From NCBI GenBank assembly GCA_039105265.1, contig JAPFFF010000027.1, forward strand, positions 2,108,001 to 2,172,000: a stretch of 64,000 nucleotides of DNA. Reading direction: 5' to 3'. Below are positions 9,891 through 20,000 of the stretch, piece by piece. Under the pieces are notes generated by a model. That model did no database searches and was not told the DNA's origin. It worked only from the letters and a program-made list of their open reading frames with translations. A program made the position numbers and the translations under genes. Position 1 is the stretch's first letter. Every line of letters starts with the position of its first letter. This DNA comes from Tritrichomonas musculus. Lineage: Eukaryota; Parabasalia; Tritrichomonadida; Tritrichomonadidae.

Positions 9891-10460
9891 TTAAACTTTT
9901 TTTGGCAACTCTTTTAGTATTCCCTGGGAAATGACGTCTTTATTTGCTCTAAGAAATTTAATAATTATGTCTTTTTTTGATGCATAATTTTGAAAATAAA
10001 TATCTATTCTGCGAAATTCTTCACGAGTCATAGGATTGAATCCAAGCATACCAACAAAATAAAAATCGTGAATTTTCTTTACATAAATTTTATCAAATCT
10101 TTTTTTGGTAGTAAAAGTTGAATAATATTCGTTTTTAAGGGATTGTGCAACTTCCGAAAGCTCAACCTTCCTCTTGCGCGACTTTTTCGGTTGCACAAAA
10201 GGTTGAACTTCCTTAAATGCATTATTATCAAACCTTGAATAACAAGGTTGCGAGTTCAGAAAACTATCAAAAGTATTTGGATAAAAATAATTTTGAGTTG
10301 CTAAGAATGAAATATTGTTTTGCTGGCCTGTGTCAAAAAAATGAAACGAAGGGCAGTTATCTTCATTTGAAGGATATACACATTTATGATCCGCATCATA
10401 ATATTCGGACTCAGGATCATATTCTTGATAAAAACCATCATCAGGCTCTTTCTTATTCAT
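9891..10460 (-). CDS. Uncharacterised probable nuclear protein with basic patch
   Basis: A 189-residue protein that I do not recognise. The N-terminal half is acidic and aromatic, rich in Tyr, Phe, Asp and Asn (DPESEYYDADHKCVYP). Residues 92-97 are a basic nuclear-signal-like cluster (KKSRKRK). The C-terminal 90 residues look folded (FDKIYVKKIHDFYFVGMLGF... REEFRRIDIYFQNYASKKD) and could be a small DNA- or protein-binding domain. On the minus strand TCATATCATTTTT, a good initiator, lies directly before the ATG, which supports the start. The acidic head, nuclear signal and compact tail suggest a transcription-related factor; this is inference. Confidence 0.65.
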   Translation of the reverse strand: MNKKEPDDGFYQEYDPESEYYDADHKCVYPSNEDNCPSFHFFDTGQQNNISFLATQNYFYPNTFDSFLNSQPCYSRFDNNAFKEVQPFVQPKKSRKRKVELSEVAQSLKNEYYSTFTTKKRFDKIYVKKIHDFYFVGMLGFNPMTREEFRRIDIYFQNYASKKDIIIKFLRANKDVISQGILKELPKKV

Positions 10461-10575
10461 TTTAAAAAATGATATGATTTAACGACGTTATTCAAAATGG
10501 AAAATTTTAAAAAAAATCCTTTTCAAAATATCCTCTTCAAAATGGAAATTTTTTATTGAAAATAAATAAAATTTA

Positions 10576-10636
10576 ACAAATTCCATGTAGCACTTTTTGA
10601 GAGCGAAGCTCTCAAAAAGTGGGGAGCGGAATTTGT
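10576..10636. repeat. Dumbbell hairpin unit A
   Basis: Outer arms ACAAATTCC (10576-10584) and GGAATTTGT (10628-10636) enclose 6-base unpaired spacers. An inner perfect 14-bp stem follows, CACTTTTTGAGAGC / GCTCTCAAAAAGTG, with loop GAA. It abuts unit B exactly. Confidence 0.9.
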
Positions 10637-10698
10637 AAATCTCTGAATTGCTTTCACTTTTTGAGTAGATACTCAAAAAGTGACCATTCAAGAGATTT
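10637..10698. repeat. Dumbbell hairpin unit B
   Basis: Outer arms AAATCTCT (10637-10644) and AGAGATTT (10691-10698). The inner perfect 14-bp stem is TCACTTTTTGAGTA / TACTCAAAAAGTGA with loop GA (10654-10683). It has the same layout as unit A, sharing the CTTTTTGAG core but with a different, still paired, tip and base. Confidence 0.9.
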
Positions 10699-11484
10699 TA
10701 GAATTAAAATTTGGCCCATTACGATTAAAAATAATAGAAAAAAATTGTATAAAAATTTGGGAAAAAGTAAACTCTTCAAATTTTAATCCAAAAAACGCAA
10801 TTTATTAAGTAGTTATGTTTTTTTTTTGATTCAAGACAACTATATCAATATTGAGTTTTTTTTGATTCAAGTATGATTGAGCCATTTTGTAGATCGTTAA
10901 CGATCGTTTTAAGAATGATATAAAAAACTCATAATTCAATACATATTTGAATATAAATGCTATATCCATGCAAATCTAACAAAATAATCTTTAACAAAAC
11001 GAAAATTATTGACAAAATACATAATTTACTTTCATTCAATCTTTAATTTTTTTTAATATCATTTATTAAATCAAAAATCTTCATAATTTTTGAAAATAAT
11101 CCAATATAAGCAGGTATTATTATATTGTTGATCTCTTTGATATAAATAAATATCATTTATTATCGATTATAATAGCAAATTATTAACCAATACTTAACAA
11201 ATATAATTATAATAATATGTAAATTTCATAAATTCAATAATAATTCATACTATATAAATAATTTATGATGAAAAAAGCGTTTTCTTTATAAAATTTCTAT
11301 CATAAATTTATAATGTGCTTACCTCGATATAAAAAAATTAAACTTGGAAATAAATGTTTTTTTACATATCATTTATTTAATTAAATATTAATTAATAATA
11401 ATTTTCATGAATCATTTAGTTTATAACAATATACGATTTAATTTTTTTTTATCGCTATTTCAATTTAAATTTGGAAACTAATTA
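10699..11484. other. AT-rich spacer
   Basis: No gene seen. Near 10900 lies the palindrome CGTTAACGATCG inside GATCGTTAACGATCG. The rest is A/T runs up to the start of the next gene. Confidence 0.5.
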
Positions 11485-12996
11485 ATGTTTTACAAAGATA
11501 TATTTGATGATAGTCCCAGTTCAAAAGACCAAATTTTAACTGAACAAGAAAAAGAAATTATTAGCAATAAAGATATTATACTGAATTTGCATGATAAAGA
11601 AACCAAAAAACAACCTCCTCATTTTGAATTACAAAAACTTTTTAAACAACTGAAGTGTGAAGATGATAAATTTATCATACTTCAATACATTAGAGATGAA
11701 ATTAGAAAATCAGAGGAATCATTATTTCCTTCATTTCGGGAAGGAATAATTTTAGGCGAATTATTATCATTTTTTAAATTAGAAAATCTCTCATATTCGA
11801 AACTAATTATACAAATATTTCAAATACTTGTCCTTAATGATCCACAATTTTCCTTTTATGTAACAGCCCAAGAAAACTTTTTCTTTCCACTTTTAATTTA
11901 TGGAAAATTGCATATTGATTTATTTACATTATTTTCGATGGTAATTAATTATAATCCAGAATTCGCAGATCATTTGCATTTACAAGAAATAATACCAATA
12001 ATATTTTCCGATTGCGGGTTGATGAAAAACAAAGTTGATATCGACTTGATTCAATCTATTACTAATCTCATTAGTTCAATGATAAAAACTAATAAATTGT
12101 TTTCAGAAGTATATCAAAGTGATGAATCTAAAATAGATGTATCAAATATGCTTGCTTCAATTGCACACATGCTATCTAATTATTTAGATGTATTATTGAC
12201 TCCAAAAAAAACTAAAAAGAAAAAGCCAAACCCAAAAAAACTAGATTTTTTTGGACCAAAAAAAGAAACCAAGAAGAAGGTAGAAATGTATTATGAAACA
12301 ATTCTTGAACCAACTTTATTATTAATCAACTCAATTTGTTATTATTCAAGATTAAGCTCTGTTTATCAATTATTTGATGATAATACTGGCTTTATGATTT
12401 ATAAATATTTAGAAAGAGGAAAATATGTTGGTATAATATTAGATATTTTGTTATCTTTACTCAAAAGCTATCAACATGACGCTGAATCATTTTTAGATCA
12501 TTTTAATCTTATTGGACCAATTAAAAGATTGATTCTTAATTTAGATAATGAACTAAAATTAAAAGCAATCGACGTTTTTATAAAATATACTGAAGCGTCA
12601 CAAACATGTGCAAAGAACTTTATTGATAATGAGTGTCTTGAAATTATTGAAAGCGAAAACGTTAATAAATTTCATATTGACAAGAAAGAAGCCCTATTTA
12701 AATTCTTTTGCGCACTCACAATACAAACCCCAAAAGAAATGATGGAAAAAGATAAACTAAAACTGTATTTAGAGCATAGTTTGGATCTATGTGATTCAGT
12801 TGGCGATGAATTTTGCATATATTTGTTACATGCAATTATTTCTTTAATGAATCTTCAAGATTTTAATATTTTAACGTACTTTGATAGTGATGAATTATTT
12901 GATAAATTGGAAGATTATTCAGTAAATTCATCCAATAATGAAATTATTGCTCTTAGCAGAGATATTTTATTAAGATTAAAAACAGATCAAGAGTAA
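11485..12996 (+). CDS. Helical-repeat (ARM-like) protein of unknown function
   Basis: A 503-residue, mostly alpha-helical protein with regular leucine/isoleucine spacing (for example LIIQIFQILVLNDPQF and LIQSITNLISSMIKT). This resembles Armadillo/HEAT-type folds common in trichomonad 'hypothetical' proteins. A lysine-rich linker at residues 237-272 (KKTKKKKPNPKK, KKETKKK) splits the fold into two halves and could be a nuclear or nucleic-acid contact. No signal peptide or membrane span. TTTCAATTTA lies 15-25 bases before the ATG. The specific family is not recognised. Confidence 0.75.
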   Translation: MFYKDIFDDSPSSKDQILTEQEKEIISNKDIILNLHDKETKKQPPHFELQKLFKQLKCEDDKFIILQYIRDEIRKSEESLFPSFREGIILGELLSFFKLENLSYSKLIIQIFQILVLNDPQFSFYVTAQENFFFPLLIYGKLHIDLFTLFSMVINYNPEFADHLHLQEIIPIIFSDCGLMKNKVDIDLIQSITNLISSMIKTNKLFSEVYQSDESKIDVSNMLASIAHMLSNYLDVLLTPKKTKKKKPNPKKLDFFGPKKETKKKVEMYYETILEPTLLLINSICYYSRLSSVYQLFDDNTGFMIYKYLERGKYVGIILDILLSLLKSYQHDAESFLDHFNLIGPIKRLILNLDNELKLKAIDVFIKYTEASQTCAKNFIDNECLEIIESENVNKFHIDKKEALFKFFCALTIQTPKEMMEKDKLKLYLEHSLDLCDSVGDEFCIYLLHAIISLMNLQDFNILTYFDSDELFDKLEDYSVNSSNNEIIALSRDILLRLKTDQE

Positions 12997-13148
12997 AATA
13001 TTTAACCATGCTTTAAATTCTATTATTCGTTTGAATATTTATTATAATACCTGCTTTAACTGTTTAAATCTTTAAATTTAATTCTAAAAAAAGAAAAAAA
13101 TATTTATAAATATCATACATATATATTATTATATTTTTTATATCAGAA

Positions 13149-13219
13149 GTCCCACTAGTATAATGGTTAGAATAGATCCTTGACACGGATCAGACTGCGG
13201 TTCGATTCCGCAGTGGGAC
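13149..13219 (+). tRNA. tRNA-Val (anticodon GAC)
   Basis: A full cloverleaf is visible. Acceptor arms GTCCCAC and GTGGGAC pair over 7 bp. The anticodon stem GATCC/GGATC has loop TTGACAC, giving anticodon GAC (valine, codons GUC/GUU). The T arm is TGCGG-TTCGATT-CCGCA, and the D-arm region (TATAATGGTTAGAAT) carries box A. No intron. A T run follows directly. Confidence 0.95.
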
Positions 13220-13220
13220 A

Positions 13221-13227
13221 TTTTTTT
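13221..13227 (+). terminator. Pol III T-run terminator
   Basis: Seven T residues start two bases after the tRNA, the usual RNA polymerase III stop. Confidence 0.85.
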
Positions 13228-13342
13228 CCCCCAAATTATAATGACCTAATTATACTCTTTTCTTATATATATTTTTTATCTTTACCATTATGTATCTAAT
13301 TAACTATAATCTCTACTAATGAAATACTTTTCCATATCTCAC

Positions 13343-13790
13343 TTATTTACTTTTATCATCTAATTTTTGATCATGAATACCTTCAAATCTTTTAAGTTCC
13401 TTATATCTTCTGGTATTTATATCATCATCCACTTCACCAGCAAAACTGAATCCATTCTTGAACAAGTATTCCAATCTTTCCTAAAATGAAGTTCTAGATT
13501 TTGGCTCATATTGCAAGCACTCATTTATTAGACCTATACAAACTGCTGAAATAGAATCTGATAAACTTGAAAACGTCTGTGGAATCTTATTTAACCTGTC
13601 CTTCATTTTTTGCTACTGGATTGATCCAGTAAAAACGACATACAAAGCAATACCGTAAGAATAAACGTCCTTTTTGTTGTTGTATTCGTCCTCGTTCTGC
13701 ATTTCAGGCGACATGTGGATTCAATTTGGATGTAGAGAAAGCTTCACTCATATGGCCGATGTCAAAATCATGATGCTCTCTATCTTCAGG
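13343..13790 (-). pseudogene. Protein kinase C-lobe pseudogene
   Basis: The minus strand reads as the C-lobe of a eukaryotic protein kinase: a degenerate DFG (DFDIG) about 13760, activation-segment end HMSPEMQNE, then NKKDVYSYGIALYVVFTG (subdomain IX) and the C-terminal helices (INECLQYEPKSRTSF) before a TAA at 13343-13345. At least two in-frame stops and one frameshift near 13715 break it, and the N-lobe with the ATP-binding loop is missing. It is a dead fragment of the large trichomonad kinase family. It may have been cut by the insertion of the repeat that begins upstream of it. Confidence 0.75.
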
Positions 13791-13880
13791 TAGCATTGCG
13801 AAGATGGAACATTACAAATGAAACTTCGAATAAATTTTCACTTTCAAAATTTTATTTGTGAGAAATTTTTTTCAAAAGTG

Positions 13881-13946
13881 CACAAAAGTTCTCACCGATT
13901 TTTTCTGAGGTACGATACAAGGTCAATATTGACCTTAACCGTTAGG
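13881..13946 (+). repeat. Dispersed repeat, copy 1 (palindrome GGTCAATATTGACC)
   Basis: About 66 bases match the reverse complement of 45757-45828 with few differences. Both contain the perfect 14-bp palindrome GGTCAATATTGACC followed by TTAACCGTT. Confidence 0.75.
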
Positions 13947-14593
13947 ATAAGAAAGCAGCTACCGTTGTTTCACCATTGTGCCATAGTCTTCTTGGTCTTC
14001 GTCTTGGATCTTGACGGATTCATACATATTCACTCCAAGAGACTTGCTGATGCACAAACTATTAATCATGATGATAGAATTCAAACTCTTAAACAGTGTT
14101 CTGAATCTGTTATGAATGATGTGACTTTTTTGTTTTGTGTTTCAAATACCGATCTTGAACATTCAGAAACGAAAATGTATTTCAACAAAGATAGAAGAAT
14201 CCATCATCAACACTAACATTTTCACCATGAATTTGAATACTTAGAAGATTTTGTCATTTCGTAAAAAGCAGATGATCACATGACTCTTTTTCTTGTACCT
14301 AAAAACCATACAAATACATCAATTAATACTTTTTTTAAAAATATTAGTTTTCATTTCTCAAAAATATTATTTAGACTATATATATATATAACTTCAAAAA
14401 GTTCTTTATGTTGAAGCACAACGCTATTAAGTTATATCTTTTTTGGTTAAACTTATTAAAATTAAAAATAATCCAATAAAATGCTTTCAAAAAAATTGAG
14501 AGGTCCAGCTTTTGGAATTCAGTTTATATAATTAATGTAAAAATCAATTTTAAATTGGGCTAATTGACCACTCGTCATAAATCTGAGCAAAGG
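13947..14593. other. Spacer with one coding-like stretch
   Basis: From about 13977 to 14213 the plus strand is open and of fairly balanced base composition (LDLDGFIHIHSKRLADAQ). It may be part of a dead gene; not recognised. The remainder is AT-rich. Confidence 0.3.
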
Positions 14594-14945
14594 CTATCCG
14601 TCCGGAAATAATGATTGTATTTGAGGCTTCGCAATTTCAAAAGGAGTTTGTAATAAATAAATTGAAAAATCATATAAATCAGATTCTTATCTTATTAAAA
14701 TTAAAGTTAAATATCATTTTTAACATTAATATTGATACCATCTTGCTCCAATAAAATTTTAACTAATTCAACATTTCTTTTTTTCGGCAGCACAATGTAA
14801 CGCGGTTTTATCAATTTATGATATAACATTTTACAATATTTTGATTTTAGATTTCATTGATAAACATGATTTTTTATTTGATTGAATAATATATTATTGA
14901 ATATTATTTCTTTGATAAACATATAATTTTGAATGTCATTGAATG

Positions 14946-15324
14946 TAGGCTTGGTCAATGTCCTGGACTTGAAAACTTTTCAAAGGACTTTCAAGGACCA
15001 AGGACTTCCAAAGACCTAACAAAGTTTTTCAATTATAGTTTAAAAATTTTATCTTATTTTATCGTATATTTTTTCTAAAGATAACTCTGAAAAAGTGACA
15101 TCCAAAATCCATTTTTTAAATTCCAAATTTTGTTTTGAGTGCAACTTTTTTAAGATTTTATCATTAAATTTCATTTTCTTATTTATATATCATGATAACT
15201 AATTTAAGATATTACTTTTTATTTAGAAAAATTTCTATTTTGTTGATTTTTTGTTAAGATAAAAGATGAAAAAAAATTGACAAGGTTGGTTTAGTCCTTG
15301 AGTCCAAGACATTGACCAAGTCTA
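14946..15324. mobile_element. hAT-like MITE, 379 bp
   Basis: Ends TAGGCTTGGTCAATGTCCTG and the inverse of TAGACTTGGTCAATGTCTTG face each other. The octamer ATTGAATG flanks both sides (14938-14945, 15325-15332). The insertion split the local minisatellite between two ankyrin islands. There is no coding sequence. An end of the same family lies at 39956. Confidence 0.75.
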
Positions 15325-15493
15325 ATTGAATGAAATGATTTTGAATTCTATAAAAAATTATGATAAATATATCTGAGATTGATATCAAGCCAGTCGCTGG
15401 TTAATAAATGTTTGACTATTTCAGTATTTTCTTTTTCAACCACTAAATGTAATATAATTATATTACATTTAAATTTCACTGAAAAAATATTTC

Positions 15494-15575
15494 AGAATTT
15501 CATTGAATGATGTGATTTTGAATTTCATTGAATGATATGTCTTTGAATTTCATTGAATGATATGACATTGAATTC
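15494..15575. repeat. 25-bp minisatellite in ankyrin spacer
   Basis: The unit AATTTCATTGAATGATATG plus about six bases recurs three times in tandem. Looser copies lie on both sides (14920-14945, 15730-15880). The same AATTTCATT motif recurs in the spacers of the second ankyrin locus. Confidence 0.7.
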
Positions 15576-16614
15576 TATAAAAAAAATAATGATAAATATA
15601 TCCATGATTGATATCAATCTTGCAATTAGTTAATAAAAATTTGAGAATTTCAATGTTTTCTTTTTCAACCGCCAAATATAATATTGTTTTATGCAATTAT
15701 ATTATATTTAAATTTCATTGAAAAAATATTTCAGAATTTCATTGAATGATGTGATTTTGAATGCAATTAATTACCATGTTGTTGAATTTCATTGAATAAT
15801 ATAATTTTATATTTTATTGATTGATATAATTTTGAATTTCATTGGATGATATGATTTTAAATAATTTTATTTAATGATATAAATATGAATTCTATAAAAA
15901 ATAATGTTAAATAAATTCGAGATTGATGTCAAGCCTGTTATTGGTTAATAAAAGTTTGACGATTTCAATGTTTTCTTTTTCAACCGCCAAATATTATACC
16001 ATTATATAAATTTTAAATATGTTTAAATATTGTTAAAAAAAATTTCTGAATTTCATTCAAAGATATGCATTCAACATTATTTAAATAATTATCATATGAA
16101 ATCATATTAGCAGGATAATGAAAATTTCTTTTTGGTTTACATCAATAATTCCTTCTTTCAAAAGTTTATCGGCAAGAATATAATAATCGTACTCGCACAA
16201 GGACCAAAATGAAGATTTTTTAATAAATTCATTTTTTAAAAAAGGGAAATTATCATATTTGAGACATTGGTAGATTGCTTCCTGTGAGTTTTCTTCATCA
16301 TTTTGCAAGAAGTTGCTTATGAAGTAGTTTCCAATGTCGTTGTGGTGGCATTTGATTGATTCATAGAAGACTTGTTTGTATGAAATAACTTTTATTTCAG
16401 CATGATTGTCTTCGAGAAAGTGAATCATTTCTGAGTTTTGACCATGAATGGCCAAAGGCCACAACGATGAAGTTAATTCAACATCTTCAAGTCGCAAGTG
16501 GTAAAATATTTGATTTGAGCCAAAAAATGCAGCATATTCCATCAATGAAAATCCTTCATCTTGCACCATAAATGAGATCATGTTAATTGTGATATACTTG
16601 TTAATGAATTTAAA

Positions 16615-16616
<2 letters not shown>

Positions 16617-16645
<29 letters not shown>
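16617..16645. repeat. Poly-T tract (29 bp) at truncation point of DUF3447 gene
   Basis: An uninterrupted T run marks the exact point where homology to the DUF3447 N-terminal half is lost. Confidence 0.9.
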
Positions 16646-16651
<6 letters not shown>

Positions 16652-17051
16652 CTAAATACTTTCGTTAATTTTTGCGATATTAAATAAAGATTCAATTTAT
16701 CAATTCGCAAAGCAGATTATTTTTTAAATTTTATGATACAAATATTTCATAAATATGATCCTCATATTATATTAATCATTTTTCTTTTAATATACAACAA
16801 TATATATATATATAATAAAATTATTAGAGCATATTATGAAAAATAAAGACTGCTATGGAATTCTTGGGGATTATTAATAAATATATTTTAAATATTCTTG
16901 AATTTTTTGATTTTTTGTTCCAAAATCAGTCATGAATTACATTTAAATGACTCAATAGAGGTCAATTCATATCAAAATTTGATCTTTCATATAGAAAATT
17001 CTAAAAAATTTAAAAGACCAAATAATTTGACAAAAAGTTTTTGAAAATTTT
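16646..17051. other. AT-rich spacer upstream of USP gene
   Basis: A TA microsatellite near 16800. TTTCATAT at about 16986 is the nearest initiator-like motif to the USP start. Nothing else seen. Confidence 0.4.
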
Positions 17052-20000
17052 ATGGCAGTCGCTGATCCTGAAACAGATATAAATCTTTGGATTTCAATTG
17101 TATCACAATCAATACAAATTCCAACTCAGCTATTTAATTGTAAAGAACAACTTGAACGAGTTTTTTCAGATATTTTAGAAGATGAAAATTATTTTACCAC
17201 GAAATATCATGTTAAAACAGAAAATTTTTATTATTCAATGTATAAAGAAGTTTTAACTCCATTATTAAATCTAAACGAAATACGCGAAACCAAAGAAATT
17301 GATATTAATTTACTATTATCAGAATTATTAATTAATTTTCTAAAACTATCGACTACATTTTTAAACAATGATGATGAAAATCTTCGTAACATGCTACTCC
17401 TTTTATTCCATCAAGACAACAATTTATATCAGTTAAACAGCGACTTTTATCGAACGATTTGTGAACATTTTTTATATCTCGGATTTTTTGCCGACTTTTT
17501 GAGATACATTGAAAACATTGTCAAAATGCCAAATACGTTAAATTCAGCACCAAACAATATAGAAGACGAAACTCAAACCGAGCAAGCCAAAGAGTTGACT
17601 CGAATGATGAAAAAGTTACCGTTTCTCACAAAAATTGAGATAAAATTGACCTCATATTTAACGGACGAACCAGATTTTGAGTACAGAACTTTTTGTTACA
17701 AACTGATTGATCCACTTTTTGTGTTCTCTCGATTTTCGAGTGATTCAATTGCGTACGACGTTTTCACGGCGGTTATGAATGAGTCCGACTCTTTAGACAT
17801 TGAAATCATTAAACGGTGGCTTTCAATTTTTGAGAACTATCTGATGATGAACAGCTTCTCTTTGATCCATTTTGCGGTTAGAGCGATGCACCATCTGATC
17901 TGCAATGAGGCGTGCAAAACGATGCTTGTTTCTCTGCTGAAAGGAGGCGATGAATTTCACAATCTTGTTGATCTCTTTTTGAATGTCCAAATTCGGTTAG
18001 AATTTGCCAACTTTTTGAAAGTTATTCTATCGTTCTTTGTAGAACATGGAATCATCGACATCGGTAAACTGTCTCCAATCTGGGAGAAGAGAAAGACTAT
18101 CCACGTCTCCGTTCGTTCTTGCTTCTATATGATTTTTGAGGAAATCTCAATAACCGTTTCAACCGATGAAATTGAAAGATTTACAATAATGATACTTAGC
18201 AATGCGCAGCTATCGAAAGAGTGGCTGGACTTCATCATCAATTGCGCAAATAATTTGAATAAGAGAAAAAGTGACATCTCTCAATATGTCGATATTTTGA
18301 GAAGGATAAGCGAGTCAGATTTGAATGAATTCTCAGAAATTGCAGAAAACGGTTTATCTAAACTTTTTGTGAGATCCTTTGATTCCAACAACTTTTTCAC
18401 ATTTATTGACGAAATCTCAAATAAAATTGACCAAGGAAAAGAGACCGATAAAGACATTGAAATGCTCTATCAATCGTTGACCAAATTTATCGGCACAAAG
18501 GTCAATTTTGAGCAATACTCAAAACCGTTTTTAATGAGAATTATTTCAATTTTTAACCGTCATAACATCAACATGATGGAAGAGATAATTCGCCTTCTGA
18601 TTTCTGACACTTTTGGCTGCCGTATCGATCAACTTTTGATAAGAAAATTGCTGACTTTCGCCTCAAATGAAAAAATTTGTCAGAATATCTATTCCTTCCT
18701 GTCTGAGCTTTGCCTCGCTTTGAACCATGTTACAATTGACCTTCTTCTTCAGGAGATGATGTCGAATCGTTGTCCGATCAATTTCCATTTCTACAAGACG
18801 ATCAAATCGATCATTCTGAACCTAAACAACGGTGGAACAGAGATCCATTCCTTTCCGTTTGTTAAAGAGGAAGTTCTTTGGTATTTCTGCTTCATTAAAA
18901 GTAAGCAAATCCTTCGTTTCCAGCACTTTTTGTCACGTCTTTACATGCGAAATGCAACCTCTGATGAAGAAATGATTGAGTCTTTTCTGACAAATTGGAC
19001 AAACGGTTTCAAACAATATTATTACAAGAATGAAGATGAGGATTATCGGAGTGAGATAGTTGAGCAGTTTTTCGACTTTTTGAATATATTCGTTAAGAAA
19101 ATTGAATACTTTATTTACACCCCAATTAAATATCATTTTTCTGACTATAAAACTAATAACGTACAGGTGATGATTGATTCATTTGATGGTGAAATATATG
19201 ACTATTATTCGAAACCGTTTTATTTTGACCAAAGAAGGTCTGTATCGTCTTTAATTCAATTGATAAAAATCAAATTCAATTTGAAAGAAGACATTCAAAT
19301 TTGTTACGGTAATAATTCACTGTTTAACCGAAACAGCTTCGAAGACGAAGTTGGGAAAGAGAACATAAACAATGCTAAGAATAAAAACCAAATCCTTTTG
19401 ATTGATGTCCAAACAAATTTTGAATCAAATTCAAAGAAAAAACCGTTATACGTTAGACAAGATAGAATGATTTTTCCATCGCGCCTAATAATTGATAAAT
19501 TACAAGGACTGACTGACTTTATCTTTGAAAGTAAGAACTATCATAAGATTCTTTATAATTTGCCAACATTCAATGAGACGATAGCTCAAGTGAAAAAGTT
19601 AACCAAAGACAATTTTCAGAAATTTTTCCCATATGACAATTCGATCAAATTTCGATACAATTTTGAAAGTTTTCTAGATTTTTATTCGAAGAAGAGATAT
19701 GATTTACGATCCTCTAGCAAAGGCCAAAATGACGATGACATCTTCCATAACACTTTTATTAGAAAAAGTGGAATTATTGACTACTTTATTAGCTGCGGTT
19801 TGTCCTTGAACGATGAAAACTTGGTCAAAATGATTTTAATCTTTCTTAGAGACTATTCAAATGCGAACAAGGACATTCTTGATAATGAGATATTGAAGGA
19901 GCAACTGTTGAACATGATACAGCAATACTTGGAAGATGAAGAAAGCATCTCACAATCAGTAATAACGATCATTTTCACCTTCAATTTTAGGTCAATTCCA

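Larger units (their letters stand above)
14594..16617 (-). pseudogene. 5'-truncated DUF3447/ankyrin locus with island-like repeats
   Basis: Frame 16102-16617 encodes the second half of a DUF3447 domain (LMEYAAFFGSNQIFYHL, PLAIHGQNSEMIHFLEDN, YESIKCHHNDIGNYF) and the start of an ankyrin repeat. The first ~200 residues seen in the homologue at 44.2-45.4 kb are replaced by a 29-base poly-A (sense). Downstream, single ankyrin repeats occur as islands at about 15914-15995 (LAVEKENIEIVKLLLTNNRLDIN), 15601-15692, 15371-15455 and 14709-14812. A terminal cap TPFEIAKPQIQSLF ends at TAG 14594-14596. Spacers of 150-550 bp between islands are AT-rich, contain stops and carry a hAT-like MITE. The fourth island has a frameshift. 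I see no canonical trichomonad splice signals. Probably a pseudogene. Confidence 0.7.
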
